This document shows positions 50,954 to 64,000 of a stretch of DNA of 64,000 nt, piece by piece (the stretch's first letter is position 1; each line of letters opens with the position of its first letter). The notes beneath the pieces were generated by a model. It was not told where the DNA came from, did no database searches, and saw only the letters and a list, made by a program, of their open reading frames with translations. The stretch is from Coturnix japonica (taxonomy: Eukaryota > Chordata > Aves > Galliformes > Phasianidae). The translations under genes were made by a program, and so were the position numbers. The stretch lies in contig NC_029521.1 of the NCBI RefSeq assembly GCF_001577835.2, positions 9,848,255 to 9,912,254 of the forward strand, given 5' to 3'.

Positions 50954-53900
50954 TCCAGGAAAGTATAAGAAGGGAAGTGACAAAAGCAAAAAAAAAGTTG
51001 AGCGTGCGTTTTGTCGGGCGAGACTGGGCTGTAGGGACCCAAGGGAAAGAAATTAAATAACTCTGGGGCAGGCAAAGACAATCCGCTGCAGAGTGCCTTG
51101 CCACAGGAAGTTGTTGGGGTCAAGCACTTCTGCAATGGGGGGTCTCGGCTGGTGCACGGCAGCTAAAACCCTCCAGACAGCAGCGCTGTGCCCTAGGGAG
51201 GGCTCTCGCCTCGGACGTTCTATAGTGGCTGCATTGGGTGAAGGTTTGGAGTGCTGTGTCCAACCTCCTGAGCACAGCCCAGAGAGGGACGTTTGTGAGT
51301 CCTCCAAGCACAGGCTTCAGGAGTGTTCTCCATCAAAACACCTATTTCTAATCCATCAGTGACAGGATTGTTCATCGAAAACAACTCAAATTCCCCACCA
51401 GTCACCATATTACAGCTGTTAGCAGTGAGGAGCTCAAGCTGTATACACATTCTTCTTTCCTTAATTAGAAATCATTTCTTGCTTAAGAATCTTGCAAAGA
51501 CATCCAGTCTCAAAACAAACTATTTTTGTGAGCATATAACTCACAATCCAGTCAGCCTGATGCACACTTAGCAAGCATAACACAGAATACTTGATATAGG
51601 AGCACACAGCCTTTGCAACACATTGATTTTGCTGGGACAGGCAGCATACCATAGCCCCTGTTAGCAGATAGACAATGCAACTCCATGCAAAGCAAGAGCT
51701 CTATGTTCCCCAGGTGGCCATAAGATCCAGGTTCAGCTGTAGGTCCCCTTCTGAGAGGGACGCTGCCCAGCCCTGGGGCTGGTGCACTCAGGGTATGCTG
51801 TGCTTACTGTGGCTGCTTCTTCTGGGGAGAAAGAAGGCAGAAGAAACAACCCAAAACAAAGAACCACCCACAAAAGCAGATGGAGGGTACATGCACGAAG
51901 CCCCCAAAACAGCTTCCAGAAGTTTTCCTGAAGTTTCTCCTGAGTTCATTTTCCTGTTTCTACTTACACTCTTCACAAGTTGGAGTTAATCATTTTGTCA
52001 CACCCTCTCCCTTTCCACTTGGTTCACATCTCTCTTCATTTTTCCCCTCACATCCCTTTTACCACTTCTCTTTGGAGCACCGTCTCCCCAGCACTCCAGG
52101 CCCTACCTGGGTCACCCTGCAGCAGACAGACCTGGGCCATTCATTGGCAAGGCACCCTGCTGCAGGGAGCTGCCACCTGGGCCACGCTGTAGCACAACTC
52201 CTTACCCTCTGAGGGAAGGGATCTTGCACAGGTCATGTCTTTGCTTCCAGGCTTGACCTGAGCTGTGTATTAATGCAGTTCATGCTTGGGGATGGGGGAT
52301 GGGGCATAGCCACCTCCCAGGACACAGCAGCACCCAACAAGTGTGCTCTGAAGGAGGGGAGAATGTTTTAACTCCCCCAGCTAATGCTGCCTGCTTATAC
52401 AGCTGCTTCCATTGGCGGGTTTAGAAAGTGTTAGAGATGATCTTGCTCAATAGACAAAGTTCTGTTTGTATGCTACATGTTTTGCTCTTTCCAGAAATCA
52501 TTCAGGCTGCTTTTAGGCAGGAGCCACCCAAGATTTTCCTACAGTGTCATGCTCTTAGTTCTTGAAATTCTAACATCTGTTTATTTGCAGGTGCCAGTCG
52601 GCATAAACTAAGTATTTTGAGCGTGTAGAACTATTTTGGGGAGCAACAGTGCTGTGTGCTACTTGTGCATTAAGTGGGCTTATGCTAACTTTGGTAGACA
52701 CGTAGCCTTCCACAGTTAAATCGTTGACTGTTTGCTGCACAGTGCTTGCTTTGGCTGGCATTTTTTTTCCTCCCAGTTTTGTCCTGGATTGGCTTAGCCT
52801 GGAGCTGGGCTGTGACAGTGATTGACACATAGCTGTACACAATATTTGGAAAGTGACCTAATGAGCGGCCAAAATAGCAACAGATTGAGAAATGGTAGGA
52901 TCATAGGATATAGAATAGTTAGGTGTCTCGTATATTGCCTTGCAATTGAAAATTTCTGGAAGAGATTGCCTACGATGAGAAACAGCACTTGTAAGAAGCT
53001 TCTGTTATACTGAGTTTGCAAGTCTGCATGGCAGTGCCTGTGTATGTGACTTGCATGCTGACCAAAGAGCTGGACAGAAGGAAATTTTAAAAAGCCAGCA
53101 CCCACAGAATAGTCTTGCACTTCACCAAGATTTTTGTCCTCCAGACTTTTTCCACTACAATGGACGCCTTCTAAATAAACATGATGAACACAGCTGTTTG
53201 GGGCATAAAAGCCCATTGTACCCAGAAAAAAAAAAAGCAATAATAAAGGTTTAAACAGTAAAGCGACAATGAATGTTTTGTTCCATAAGCAAGACTCATT
53301 TTGAAAAGCAGACCTGCTTTAAATAAAATTTTACTGCAGCATTTGTTGTCTCAGATATGAAGAGAAAGCATGTTAGAGCATTAAGGTGCACTAAATTGGC
53401 TACTGAACTGAACTCCACCCTCATTCTAACACCATCCGTCAGAGCCAAATATCTGAGGCTTTGTTGTGGGACTGGCTACATGGGACTTAAGGCATTTGAG
53501 ACACAGCCAGGTAACTGTGGCTTTGTGTCACTGTGTGGTATGATTGAGAAACCCAGAATAATGGTGCAATAGGGTCCTATGGCATTTTCCTATTCTCACA
53601 GTCGGCTTCTTACTAAACCAGCGCTGACTTCAATCAAGAGGAGCCAGCCACAAATAACTCATAGTTACCATAGTATAATGAAATGTGTTCCTTTGGACAC
53701 AGAGTGCTAATTCCAGCACTGGCCAATATTTACATGAGAAGGAGCCTGAGTCCTAATGAATTCTTTGCCCACGTACAATATTTTCAACATCTTTCCAAGA
53801 GGGGGAATTCCTTCCAGAATCCTCTACAGCAGCCGCTTTCCAGATCTAAAGCATTTCGTACTTGAGCAAAAATAACTGCATGTTTTGAATTAGAAAATAA

Positions 53901-56900
53901 TCACTGTTTTTGAGAAGTAGTTCATGCTTTTGACTCAGGAACTTCCAGACCCATTCCTTACTGTCAAGAGGGGAACTAATTGGGAATGAGAAAACATGAG
54001 CTAGTTCAGTTGGACGCATTAAAATGTAGATCACAAAGAAAGAAAGGAAAATTTGAGAATTTGGAGGGAAAAAAAAAAAAATGGAAAGTTTAGTATGGCA
54101 AAAAAACCCTCAAACCTGAGTGGAACAGAAGCACTGGGATTAGTGCTGCTTATCAGGCAGCCTCCCAGAGAAGAAAGGTTATATATATATCATTGTCACT
54201 CACACACATGCAAATGTTAGACTGCTCCATCCCCTTCCCCCTAAAAAAAAAACAACCAACCAAATCCCAAACACTTGCTAGAACTGGAACATTTATGGAA
54301 GGAAGCTGGCATTTCTACTGAAAACACAGTTTATATCAGGCAGTCCTGTTTACTGTCTGTCTTTCACAGACTTCTGGGCATATACACCACCTTGATACTT
54401 TGTGAAGTTCTTTATCCCAGGTGGGGTTAATTTGGAGGGTAATGGCAAGATTTTTTTAAAAAAATTCTCTGTGTTCTTCTGCTACTGAGAGGGTGGGAGA
54501 TCACCATACAGTATCAGACCTCTGTCCTATTAAATGAACTGTCAGATCTCTTAGAGCAGCCGCAAACAAAAAAATAAGAGACAAAACACCTTGTGAGAAG
54601 CTGCTTGTAGCCAGAGAGATTCTAGGGCAAATATAGCAGACACAGGGATTAGCAGAAATCACTGTAAGCTCTGCGACACTTCTGATTGCCCCTGTTCTCT
54701 GGTCTATCCTTGGTCACCATACCACAGAGCGTATCTGTGGTCACACAGTGCTTACTGTGCTCAGGCAGGATTCCTTGTTTCCCTGCTGCAGACTAAACAA
54801 CAACAGATATCTCCTCTTATTTAAGTCTTCTTAAGTGCAGAGCAGTACAGGTCACGAAGGCACGTTAAAAATAAATTCCTTAAAAGCAGTTTGGTTCCTG
54901 TATTTATTATTCTTCCAATGAAAGTAGGATCAGACCTTAGCACAGTGGGCAACACCACAAAGTATTGAATACTCCTCACAGGACCATTCCTGCTGTGTGA
55001 TTGTTTTACATGGAGAAAGGCAGTGAGGTAGGCTGAATAAGGGCCTCAGCCAGCCCTCTCAACTAGTCATAGATAGTACTATTACCCAAGCTTAGTTATC
55101 TGGCTCTTTATTTTTAAATTTAAACAGAAAAATAATTATTTAAATACTTAAAGCATACAAAAAACTAAGTCTAAGATCTAGCAACTGCATCTTCAATGCA
55201 TTATCTTAAAAATGTTAGCAGCCTGACATAAGCAATTCAAGTAAGATATAGTACTGTGAATGTCACATATTTAGAAAAAAAATAGGCTGTTTTACAGAAT
55301 AATTAAACACCTCAAGAACTCCTGTTCCAAACTCCTCTTGAAAAAAATCCTTTAGTAGTAGTGATTATGATTTCATTGATGACCTTATCTTTATTTTTCT
55401 CAGTATTTTTTTATCACCTCCAGTGAAACCATAAGAGTTGGACCTGATCATTACGGATCTGTTCCAGCTCAGGATACTCAGAGGTTTTATCGTTCTGTGC
55501 AAGTGCTAACATCTCATTGGCCATATCCTTCTATCAGTTTTATTGGGAAGGCAATAGCTCAGCAATTCTTGTGTTGGGAGCACTTCTGCTTTCTGACTCA
55601 GGCTGGCTGAACCACACAGATATCCTGAGGCTACATAAAGTCACAGTCAGCTCCCTTCAGACAGCTTTTCAAGAAGTTAATTGGCAGTTCAGATGCATTG
55701 TCTTTTCTGTCTCCTCCCCAGGTGCAAAGGCTTTTCTGTGGTTTTGCAAGAAGTATTTAAAAGGAAAGAAAATAAAACAAAGACAAAACCAACATCTGTT
55801 CCCTTCTCCTTCCTAGTCATACTTCTGACTGCAAAGAAGTAAGAAAAACCATCACAATTCTGAAAGATAACTGAAGCAATCGAGCCCAAATAATTGTTGA
55901 TTTTTGAACCATCACTCCTAAGATACATTTCATATTGGTTAAGCAAAAATCCAAACAAGTATCACTTAAAGTTGAAAAACTCCCTGCAAGCTTTTAATGT
56001 CAGTGTATGCATATAATTTGAGCTTTTAAAACCGTTTTATACTTCTATATACGTGCCCCACAACATACACTGGTACTTGCATTGCTTTAAGCATTTCTTC
56101 CTTGCATGAATTCTTGCAAGGGATTGCAACAAAAGCTGGACTTCTGAGCCAGCAGACTTTTGGAGTCTTTAGTACATCAGCCTCTGTCCTCCTCTGTAGC
56201 TGGCTCTGAAACCATTTAGAAAGCACTGCCTCAGCACAGAAAGTGCAGATTTCACACCCCCAGCTCTAAGATCTGAGGTTTTGAGCCCAGAATGCAACTA
56301 CTGTATTTTCAACTCCAGTTTGGTGTGTGTTATAAAATTCAAAGTTCAGGTGAGTACCAAGATGGATTTCAAGTCCAGAAGTGGTTTGTTGTTCCCCTCC
56401 CCCCCCACCTCCCCCCTGCTTCCTACTACAACCACAGTCTCCTGCTTTGCTGCTTGTGTCTTTGGAAAACACAGTTTTACTCAGGATAGGGAAGAGAACT
56501 AAAACCAACAGGAAATACATAAGCAAGATCCACGAAGGTTTTATACAAAGTGGAATCTGAAAGTAAGATCTACATTCTGTCTAAGAGATGAGATAGCCAA
56601 GCAATTGTACCTATCAGCCTCTTCCACTTGTAACTTCTAACAGTGGATTTTAGCTTTTTATAAGATTTAGAATTTTTATTTATTTTTCTTTATATTAAAC
56701 CACAAATAATCCCAGCAGAATTGCTCAGGTAAGGAATCCTGAGGAAAAACAGTGCAAGGACAGCAGAAGCCTCACAGGAGCAACCTTCTAGTGATGTGCT
56801 GAAGTCAGTCCAGCAGCCAGAGCTTCTTCCATTACCCCCTGATGATTCTCACACCCGAAATCAATGCAGCTGCAGCTTTGTAGCATATCTGCTCTGCCTT

Positions 56901-57949
56901 TAAGTGTTAACTAGTTCAGATGTGACTTACAGTTGGGCTTTTACTTCTTGAAACCAGAACTACTTGGCCACATAGCATTGTATCAAAGGCTGAAAAACTG
57001 TCAAGAGCTAAACCATTAATGAAATGCTAAACATAAGTCAGGTTGTGCAGAGCAGACATATAGGCCTTCTTGTTTACTAACAGTTATTATTATTTAAGCT
57101 AGACATTGAAAATAAAGCAATTATATGAAAATTTCCCAGTTAATAGGAAATCACAGCCAAATTTTAGAAATCCCTTGAGATATTGTATACGTACAAACTA
57201 CTAACTCAAAAGAGCATAGGTACGTACTTTCTGTCTCAGAAATAAATCCATGTCTTGAAAAACTTGCCAGGAAGTACATGAAGGGGAAGATAAAAAAAAA
57301 GAAAAGCAAAAAAAAAACCCACCCAAACAGTCAGAAGCAAAAGCATACAAAATTCTTACTGAAATTCTATTTTGTAAGTGAAGTTTTCAGTTATTTTGCA
57401 GTGTCTTCTATGCCAAAGCACTGAAATGAAGGGGTGATTAAATCTGTAGTGTAATGTTTCTCATCCCTTCCTCTTTTACTCTGTAGACATAGACTTAGTT
57501 ACTCAGAAAAGAAAGATCTTCCTCCATTGAACCGTACAAAACATCAGACTGGCTCAAGTCAGATTTGCCTATGCGTTTACTTAAGAAAATTACTGAGTGA
57601 ATAGAAAAAGTGTACAAAACTATGATTTTATTCAAAAGCCAAGGTAACTCGACTTCCAATATTTTGTTTATGGGATTTTGTGGGACTTCAGGATAGCAAG
57701 GAACTTATAGCAGTGGTGCTGGTTTTCAAGTTAAAAAGTTCAGAAGAGTTCATATAATTGCCTTAATCCTTCACCTAGTGATTGTCAAAGAGAAGTTTCC
57801 TAATTCCAAGTTTAAGTGGGTCAATTAAATTCTTACTCAACACAGATGCACAAAGATCCAGGCACAGATATTGCAAAGATAATCATTCATAATCATTGAG
57901 ATGATTTGCATATAAAGCAAAGCAGATGTTTGGGCTTTTTTCCTTAAAC

Positions 57950-57958
57950 ACATATACA

Positions 57959-58011
<53 letters not shown>

Positions 58012-58012
58012 G
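57950..58012. repeat. (CATA)n/(TA)n compound microsatellite
   Basis: About nine CATA units followed by about 13 TA units. It is pure and so likely polymorphic in length. Confidence 0.97.
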
Positions 58013-61000
58013 TGGCTATAAATGCTCCTAAAAAGCAATAGTGGGTATCACCTGACAGCTTCCATGTGGTCTGGTGAAATGCAACTGCTAGTGCTTACAC
58101 CTCTCCTCAGTTTCCTTAACCCAGGGAATTTGCCAGCTGCCCAATGCCCATTTTGCTGCTCTCTTGCATTGCTCTTTTTCCTCTTCTAGAAAACCATGAT
58201 GAAATGATTAAATTAAATGGAAAGATCTCAGTCTTCGCTTCATTGTGGTTTACTTTGGTTTCTGTCTAGGTTCCAGAGAAGTTATAATGGAGCAAAGGAG
58301 CTGATTAAGTTTTACAAAGCTATTCAAATCTCTCAACAATTCTGACATAACTCAGACAGACAGTATTTCATAAGTTTCACAGCACAGATCAGTTTTTTTT
58401 CCCGGGAATAAAAAATGACCTGCAGGAAATGTTGCAAACAATCTGTGATCTACAAAAGCCAGAACCTAAAATTACAGAGAGATTCACTTCTGAATAGTTA
58501 AGAGGACTGGCTTTTATCTATGCTCCTTGCTGACTAGCCAAGCCAGCTTGTTTCGAGTTTGTTTAAGTTGTTTTGAGTTTTGGTGGATTTTAAGTTACCA
58601 AGTTCTAATATATCTCAGGCCTAACCCATTACTCTCTGTCATGCATTTTGTTGTGACCAAATGAGTCCAGTACTTAGAATAGGAGGTATTTAATAAACAT
58701 CCTGTAGGTCTCTTTCTTGATACTTTTGTACCCACTGAGAACTGGTGCATGGTCTTCCCAAACCTGCATCTTAAGAAATATACTTTCTGTCTCTCAAGAT
58801 TTAGTTTGATGATAAGCAAATACCCACATGGTCCACAGAAATTTTATGTGGTCCACGGCTCTTGCTCTCATATCCAAAGCAGATGTTTATGTTCCCATTA
58901 TATAAGACCACCCACACCTACTTCAAACACAAGGCAGGATTTGGTGTCTCTTTTGAATGAGCACAAGTGCAACTCTCTAGAAGGATCTCAGGAATCTAGC
59001 CATCTATATTTACATCTCATCCAGCTAACTGCCAACTAAACAAACAGTTTTTGGGGATCGTATTCCTTCCATAGGCTTCACTTACCAATCTTGGAGCCCC
59101 AGATTTCTAAACTTGTTTGAAGTTGTAGCAGAGGAGTAGGAAAAGTTTGGGAGGAGGAGCTTGCATTTCTTTGCACTAAGCCAGCCTACCTGACGCTTAC
59201 ATGCATGCTTGCTGTAGAAAAACTAATGTTAATATAGGAACATTAGAACCTTGCAGGCTCTCTTTTCATTATGTACAATTAAGAAAATGTGGAGAGAACC
59301 ACTATCACAAGTTATACCAACTTACAGCTCAAACAGGTTTTTCTGTAAGTCCTTGGAGATGCTATTAAATAGCTGTAAATCAGGAAGGATATTTTAGTAT
59401 TGGGTTGTTACTTCAGAAAAATAAAAAGTATTAAAATCACAGTATTTCAGGCAAACTAGTCACAACAACAGTGCCACATGCAAAGGAAGTTATCCTGCTA
59501 AGGTGGAACAGATGCCTCTGCAAACATCAGCGATACAATCTTTGACAGAAACAAAGGATATGTGAGAGAATAGATACCTCGTGCAGGACCCAACAGTTTA
59601 TGGGAATTGCATGGCTCCTCCTACCTAGTTTTAGTTATCGCTTTCGGGCTTAAACATTAATCAACTTCAAAGGGAGCAAAAAGTTGCCTTTTATTTGTAC
59701 TTGTTTGCCCAATAATACTTTCCTCTCTTCACTGGCAAGACAGTGGATACCAGTGTAGTTTTGGGTTGTGTTGTTTTTTTGTTTGTTTTTTAAACACAGG
59801 AGCAAGGCTAAGAGGCCTTTGAAGTGTAATGCTGAAACAAAAACAAATCCAAACAACTCCAAGGGCACCAAACAAATGTACTGGCTAGATACAACCTTTT
59901 GAATGCTTCCCCCACCACAGGTTGTTTCAGGTGCAGGTAATTAATGACTGGATCTGCTTGGCCTGTTTTCAGGATCCAGGAGCCACAAACTGAACTCCAG
60001 GCAGAAACTCAGTTTCCCAGACCTGCCTCTACATACTCAGTTCCACATCTAAAACCTTTGTCTCACAACTCCTATAAATCCTAATAACAAGCTGCTGTTC
60101 CCACATAAACAGGTTGTTATCACTTATTAATATTAACTGTAAATTAGAGTACTGAAAAATAGGTAATTCTATTGCCTCTGGATAAAATTAAATATTATCA
60201 TAAATGAAATACTATTATAATTTTTATGTCCACTAACCCCAGTTTACCTACAAGTAAAGCAATAGATGTACCAGAAAGAATTTGGAAAAGAAAGGAAATG
60301 TTACCATCCATCTGTTACAGCATATCACCCATTGTCACATTCCAAAGAGTATAATATTATTTCTAACATGATATCACTAAAAAAATAAGTTGAAAAGAGA
60401 AATTCTGTTCCAGTGTTTCATTACTTGCCCCTTGGCACATTAATCCCCAAAGCTGTCTCAGAAAGGTGAGGACTAGGTGATAGAATCAAGAGCATTTGCC
60501 AGATCTTTCAAAGAACCAGGAATTTCTTAGAGATGAGCTGAATAGTGGAAGTCACATAAGTTACCCAACTGGCAACAAAAGCAAAGAAACCATACAAGAC
60601 AATAGCTGCCTCTATCACTAATGACCATACCATAACCTTACTGACTGCATACTCTTAACAAACAAATAACAAAGGAAGCCTTACTTACCAGCACCACCAA
60701 CAGAAATCGAAGACCTACTAAGGAGAGAGATTACCTTCTAAAAACAGACCACCAGATTTTCAGTTTGGTTCCTATTCAGCTAAATCAACAAGATCCACAG
60801 TAAGAAAAAGAACAAACAAACAACAAAACCAATAAAACTTAAATTATCAACCAGAGCTTCCCACTAAGCAAAACTTAAATAGTTTCCTCGTTCTCTCAGC
60901 ATATCAAGATAAGGAAATTCTGAATTCATTGCAGCTGATCTGATGAGCCTTGTAATTAGGACATGCAGTGTGGTCTTTGGGATCCTTAAGAGCACTAACC

Positions 61001-61463
61001 CCTTCACTGCCAAGCTCAAACACTACTGTAGCTCAAAATGAGAATCCTGGTAGGAATTATTATTTGTGGTTTGAGTGCCCCAGTTTAAGGCAGGCTGACT
61101 TTGCTAGGGCATACTCTGAACACAAACTAATCACTGCTCTTGATGGAATCCATCAGAGGACCAGACTCCTTGGCACTTTGCAGATGTGTACCAGTATGTT
61201 AGAAGTCAAAATGAGTCAGAATGTAATTCTTTTTTCCTTTCTGTTTCTCACGTTATCTTTTAAAATCACTGGCATTCTGCTTGTCACCCTGATCTTCTCC
61301 TGGATATTTTGAGTGTGAAGCTGGTTCTAAGCTTTTATTCAGAATTCTTCTTGAAACTCTATTTTGCAGCAGAGCGAAAACTCAGCAAGGGCTGAATTGC
61401 TGATTTGCTACATAAAACGTCCCAGGCAAAAAATGCTGGCTTATGTACCTTAGCAACATAAAT

Positions 61464-62266
61464 TCACCCCTTGTCCTCTACAAAGACAAAATCAGCTACA
61501 GAACCATTTGGCTCCATCATTTTCACTACATATTCCTGGGCTTTTGCTGTTTCATTCCAGGGCCCAGGATGAATTTTCTCACTACCACCCTTACTATATA
61601 ACTGAGCTTTTTGGCATGGCTTTTTCTCTTGAAGGACTGGAGATTTCCACAGTGGGGGACAGGATGCAGCACTATTTGCACTGATGCTCTTTGTGATATC
61701 TTTCAAGTGCCAAATTGATGTGCTTTTCTTACTGACTCAGAGTTAAACTAATGTCAGACCATTTTTCAGGTCAAATTGGCAGGAACCACTGAAGTATTTT
61801 GCCTGACTCTGTACTAGATGGGACAGAGCACCTTGGGATTTCCTAGAAATGTTCCTGAGATCCATCTTCTCTTCTGTTGCCATCTGCTGGTTGTTGTACT
61901 TGTGGCTTTTCCTTGTCTTAACACTGGGTTTCAAGGTGACTACAGAATGTTTCATGGCAAAATTTTGGTGTGTCCACCTTTAGCAAATATTACACCAATG
62001 CCCTGCCAGCAGAGCCAGGTGGTCACTTTCTCAGCCAGAGCTGAGCTTAGGCCATAGAGCCACGTGTGTCTGCTAAGATTGTGATTTTGTATCAGTAAAG
62101 CCATTGATCTGATGAAGTCCTGGCCTTTCACACTGCTTGTGGATGCCATGGTTTGTAAAGGTTTGCTAATAGAGGAGACAGAACTGTGGTCTTTACAACC
62201 TGTCAGTTCCCCCATTGTCTTGAAAGATACCCAGCAGCACTGGTGTTGGAGAGAATTAACTAACAA
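61464..62266 (-). other. Stop-poor minus-strand stretch, origin unknown
   Basis: Three successive minus-strand frames (62266-61952, 61955-61743, 61706-61464) cover about 800 bases with little gap. The conceptual products are of ordinary composition, not low-complexity. A further frame of about 105 codons lies upstream at 62782-62468. I do not recognise any family. It could be a decayed retrocopy, an old transposon or other element, or chance. No poly(A) tail or terminal repeat is evident at its edges. Confidence 0.2.
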
Positions 62267-62945
62267 GCGGTCACAGTGCTGAACAGCCCCTTAGAGTGGT
62301 TGTAATAGCTCAGTGTGAAAGATACATAAAAAAGAAAATAGTCACCTTTGTGAGGTCTCCGTCCCATTCAAAACCCAATTAAGGCAGCAGGTAGGCACGT
62401 TTTGGCACTGGGTTAGCTCCGGGGTCAGAACCAGCAGCCTCTTTATGGTCAGAAGTTGTACATTCTGTTACACATTTCTGAAAATGTAAAGAATTTGGTA
62501 TTTAACATATTCTGTGGGTATATAGACATTTCTGTAAAAATAAGGTAATAGGGGATTTTCTAAGGTACTGATGGATTTAATGCATGTGAAGTAGGTTAAG
62601 AATCTCTTGGCAAGAGAGGCTCTTAAAAAGAAAGATTTGGTATTTTCCAAATGTATGTTATAGAAAGTGGCTCCTAGGGAGAGAAGAACTTTTTGAAGAC
62701 CCTTAATTAATAGTATTTTGGCATCCATAGTACTTCCTCTTCCTTTTAGCAGTTTGATGCCAAGAATTTCACCAGTGTCCAATAAATCTTAGGAAAAAAA
62801 AATTCCAGTGACTGTTGGAGGTATCTTTGCTTACTTGATGACTAAAGCAGCTAAAACCTTTTCATTAGTTCTTCCAATAGCTTTTCCTTTTGAAATATAC
62901 AGGCTTAATCCCCAAAACAAAGTGGCTGACTCTCCCCTCAACATA

Positions 62946-63372
62946 TCACAGAATCACAGAATTATCAAGGTTGGAAAAGACCTAGAAGATCATCTAGTCC
63001 AACCATTACCAATACTTCCTGGCTAAATCATATTCCTCAACACCACATCCAAGCGTTTCTTGAACACTCCCATGGTCGGTGACTCCACCACCTCCCTGAG
63101 CAGTGCATTCCAATGCCTGACTACCCTTTCCGAAAAGTAATACTTCCTAATGTCCAGCCTGAATCTCCCCTGACACAGCTTAAAACCATTCCCTCTAGTT
63201 CTATCACTGATTACACAAGAGAAGAGGCCAACCCCCAGCTCACTACAACCCCCCTTCAGGAAGTTATAGAGAGCTATAAGGTCTCCCCTGAGCCTCCTCC
63301 TCTCCAGGCTGAATGGAGATATATAGAATGTCTTCAACCAGCCCAGAACTACATCAGCACTCTGCTACAGTG
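62946..63372 (-). mobile_element. CR1 LINE, 5'-truncated, with 3' end
   Basis: The plus strand opens ATCACAGAATCACAGAATTA, the reverse complement of the CR1 3' terminal repeat. It runs through 'aaggttggaaaagacctagaagatcatctagtccaacc', 'cttgaacactcccatggtcggtgactccacca' and 'tctccaggctgaatgg'. At about 425 bases it is the longest CR1 here. Its wording (delayed 'cctccctgagcagtgcattccaatg') differs from the 16 kb copy, so it is another subfamily. It lies inside ZCCHC24 intron 1, antisense to the gene. Confidence 0.95.
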
Positions 63373-63374
63373 AA

Positions 63375-64000
63375 ATGATGTCCAGAAGTTTAAGTGTCCT
63401 CCATGAGATTGCTCTCTATTTTGTAAACAGAAAACCTGCTATACCATGTCCCAAACTAAAAGGGCAGAGAAAGTTGGAATGACTTTCTCTGGGGCACAGA
63501 GAAGGTCAATGGGAAGGCCAAGGCAAAGTCCAGGGCTCTGGACTCCAACTCTGTGGCCCCGTGGGTTGATCTCACTGTTATGCATCAGCTTCGCCTTTGA
63601 AAGAGGGCTAGTGAGACTCGGTAAGCCACATCTGGCCAGTGAGTGGTGCATGGGGCTTCTGAAAGGTTATTTCACTAAGTGACTGTTACAAAGAAAGCAC
63701 ACTCACTGTACAGATATACTGAATTTTTGAGACCTCTGAGATAAATGTAATTCCAATTCAAATTTATTTGCAAGTTATCTTAACCAATTTCTGTATGTTT
63801 TTAATGTACCTACATAACATACGTAAAGACTCCATTGAAATATTTGGATTTAATAGCACTGAAAAACAAGGCCTCCATAGAGGCACAGGTTGGATGTCTG
63901 CTTACCTTACTTTCCCATAAAGCAGCAGGAGCTTCCTGATGTCAGTAGAACTACATGGCTATGGCACTGCTGTGAGGTCTTTCAGACCTAACTGAGAAAG
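63375..64000 (+). other. End of window, intron, no feature
   Basis: No exon or repeat is recognised between the CR1 and the window end. Short open frames on both strands at 63439-63682 have no known relative. Confidence 0.5.

Noticed and set aside
52794-53240. 148-codon minus-strand frame in ZCCHC24 intron 1
   Set aside because: No true ATG at its start, no known family, and it ends in an A-rich run. I could not tell it from chance or from an old unidentified element.
63023-63337. 104-codon minus-strand frame over 63 kb
   Set aside because: It is the CR1 sense strand (end of the reverse transcriptase region and 3' part), not a host gene.

Overview
The window looks like nuclear DNA of a bird, most likely a galliform. 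CR1 LINE tails (the bird and reptile LINE) occur at least five times, and there is one terminus resembling the Galluhop mariner element known from chicken and turkey. Overall the DNA is AT-rich, intron-like and gene-poor, with one strong CpG island.

Region by region: (1) 1-4.9 kb shows no gene I can support. (2) About 5.45-9.48 kb on the minus strand holds a broken, intron-bearing copy of ECD (ecdysoneless cell-cycle regulator; U5 snRNP/R2TP-linked protein). I found it by reading short colinear blocks that resemble vertebrate ECD. It keeps splice-like borders, several blocks carry stops or frame changes, and the last exon is still open. It is not a processed retrocopy. (3) 9.5-49.6 kb is a gene-poor stretch of about 40 kb. 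It holds CR1 fragments, copies of an LTR-like repeat beginning TGTATGGGAAA, a MIR-like SINE fossil, a mariner end, microsatellites and short tandem duplications. (4) About 49.62-50.83 kb is a CpG island containing the promoter, 5' UTR and first coding exon of ZCCHC24 on the plus strand (codons from 50415, donor at 50655). (5) 50,655-64,000 is read as the start of ZCCHC24 intron 1. It contains an AT-rich regulatory-looking cluster just after the island, a CATA/TA microsatellite, an unexplained stop-poor minus-strand stretch at 61.5-62.3 kb, and a CR1 at 62.95 kb.

The only gene I regard as functional here is ZCCHC24 exon 1. The gene-poor upstream region is the natural place for its distal regulation, but nothing in the sequence proves this. 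I found no new multi-gene system. The most noteworthy item is the ECD-like unprocessed pseudogene with its open terminal exon. Protein comparisons are from memory of human ECD and ZCCHC24, so percentages and residue numbers are approximate.
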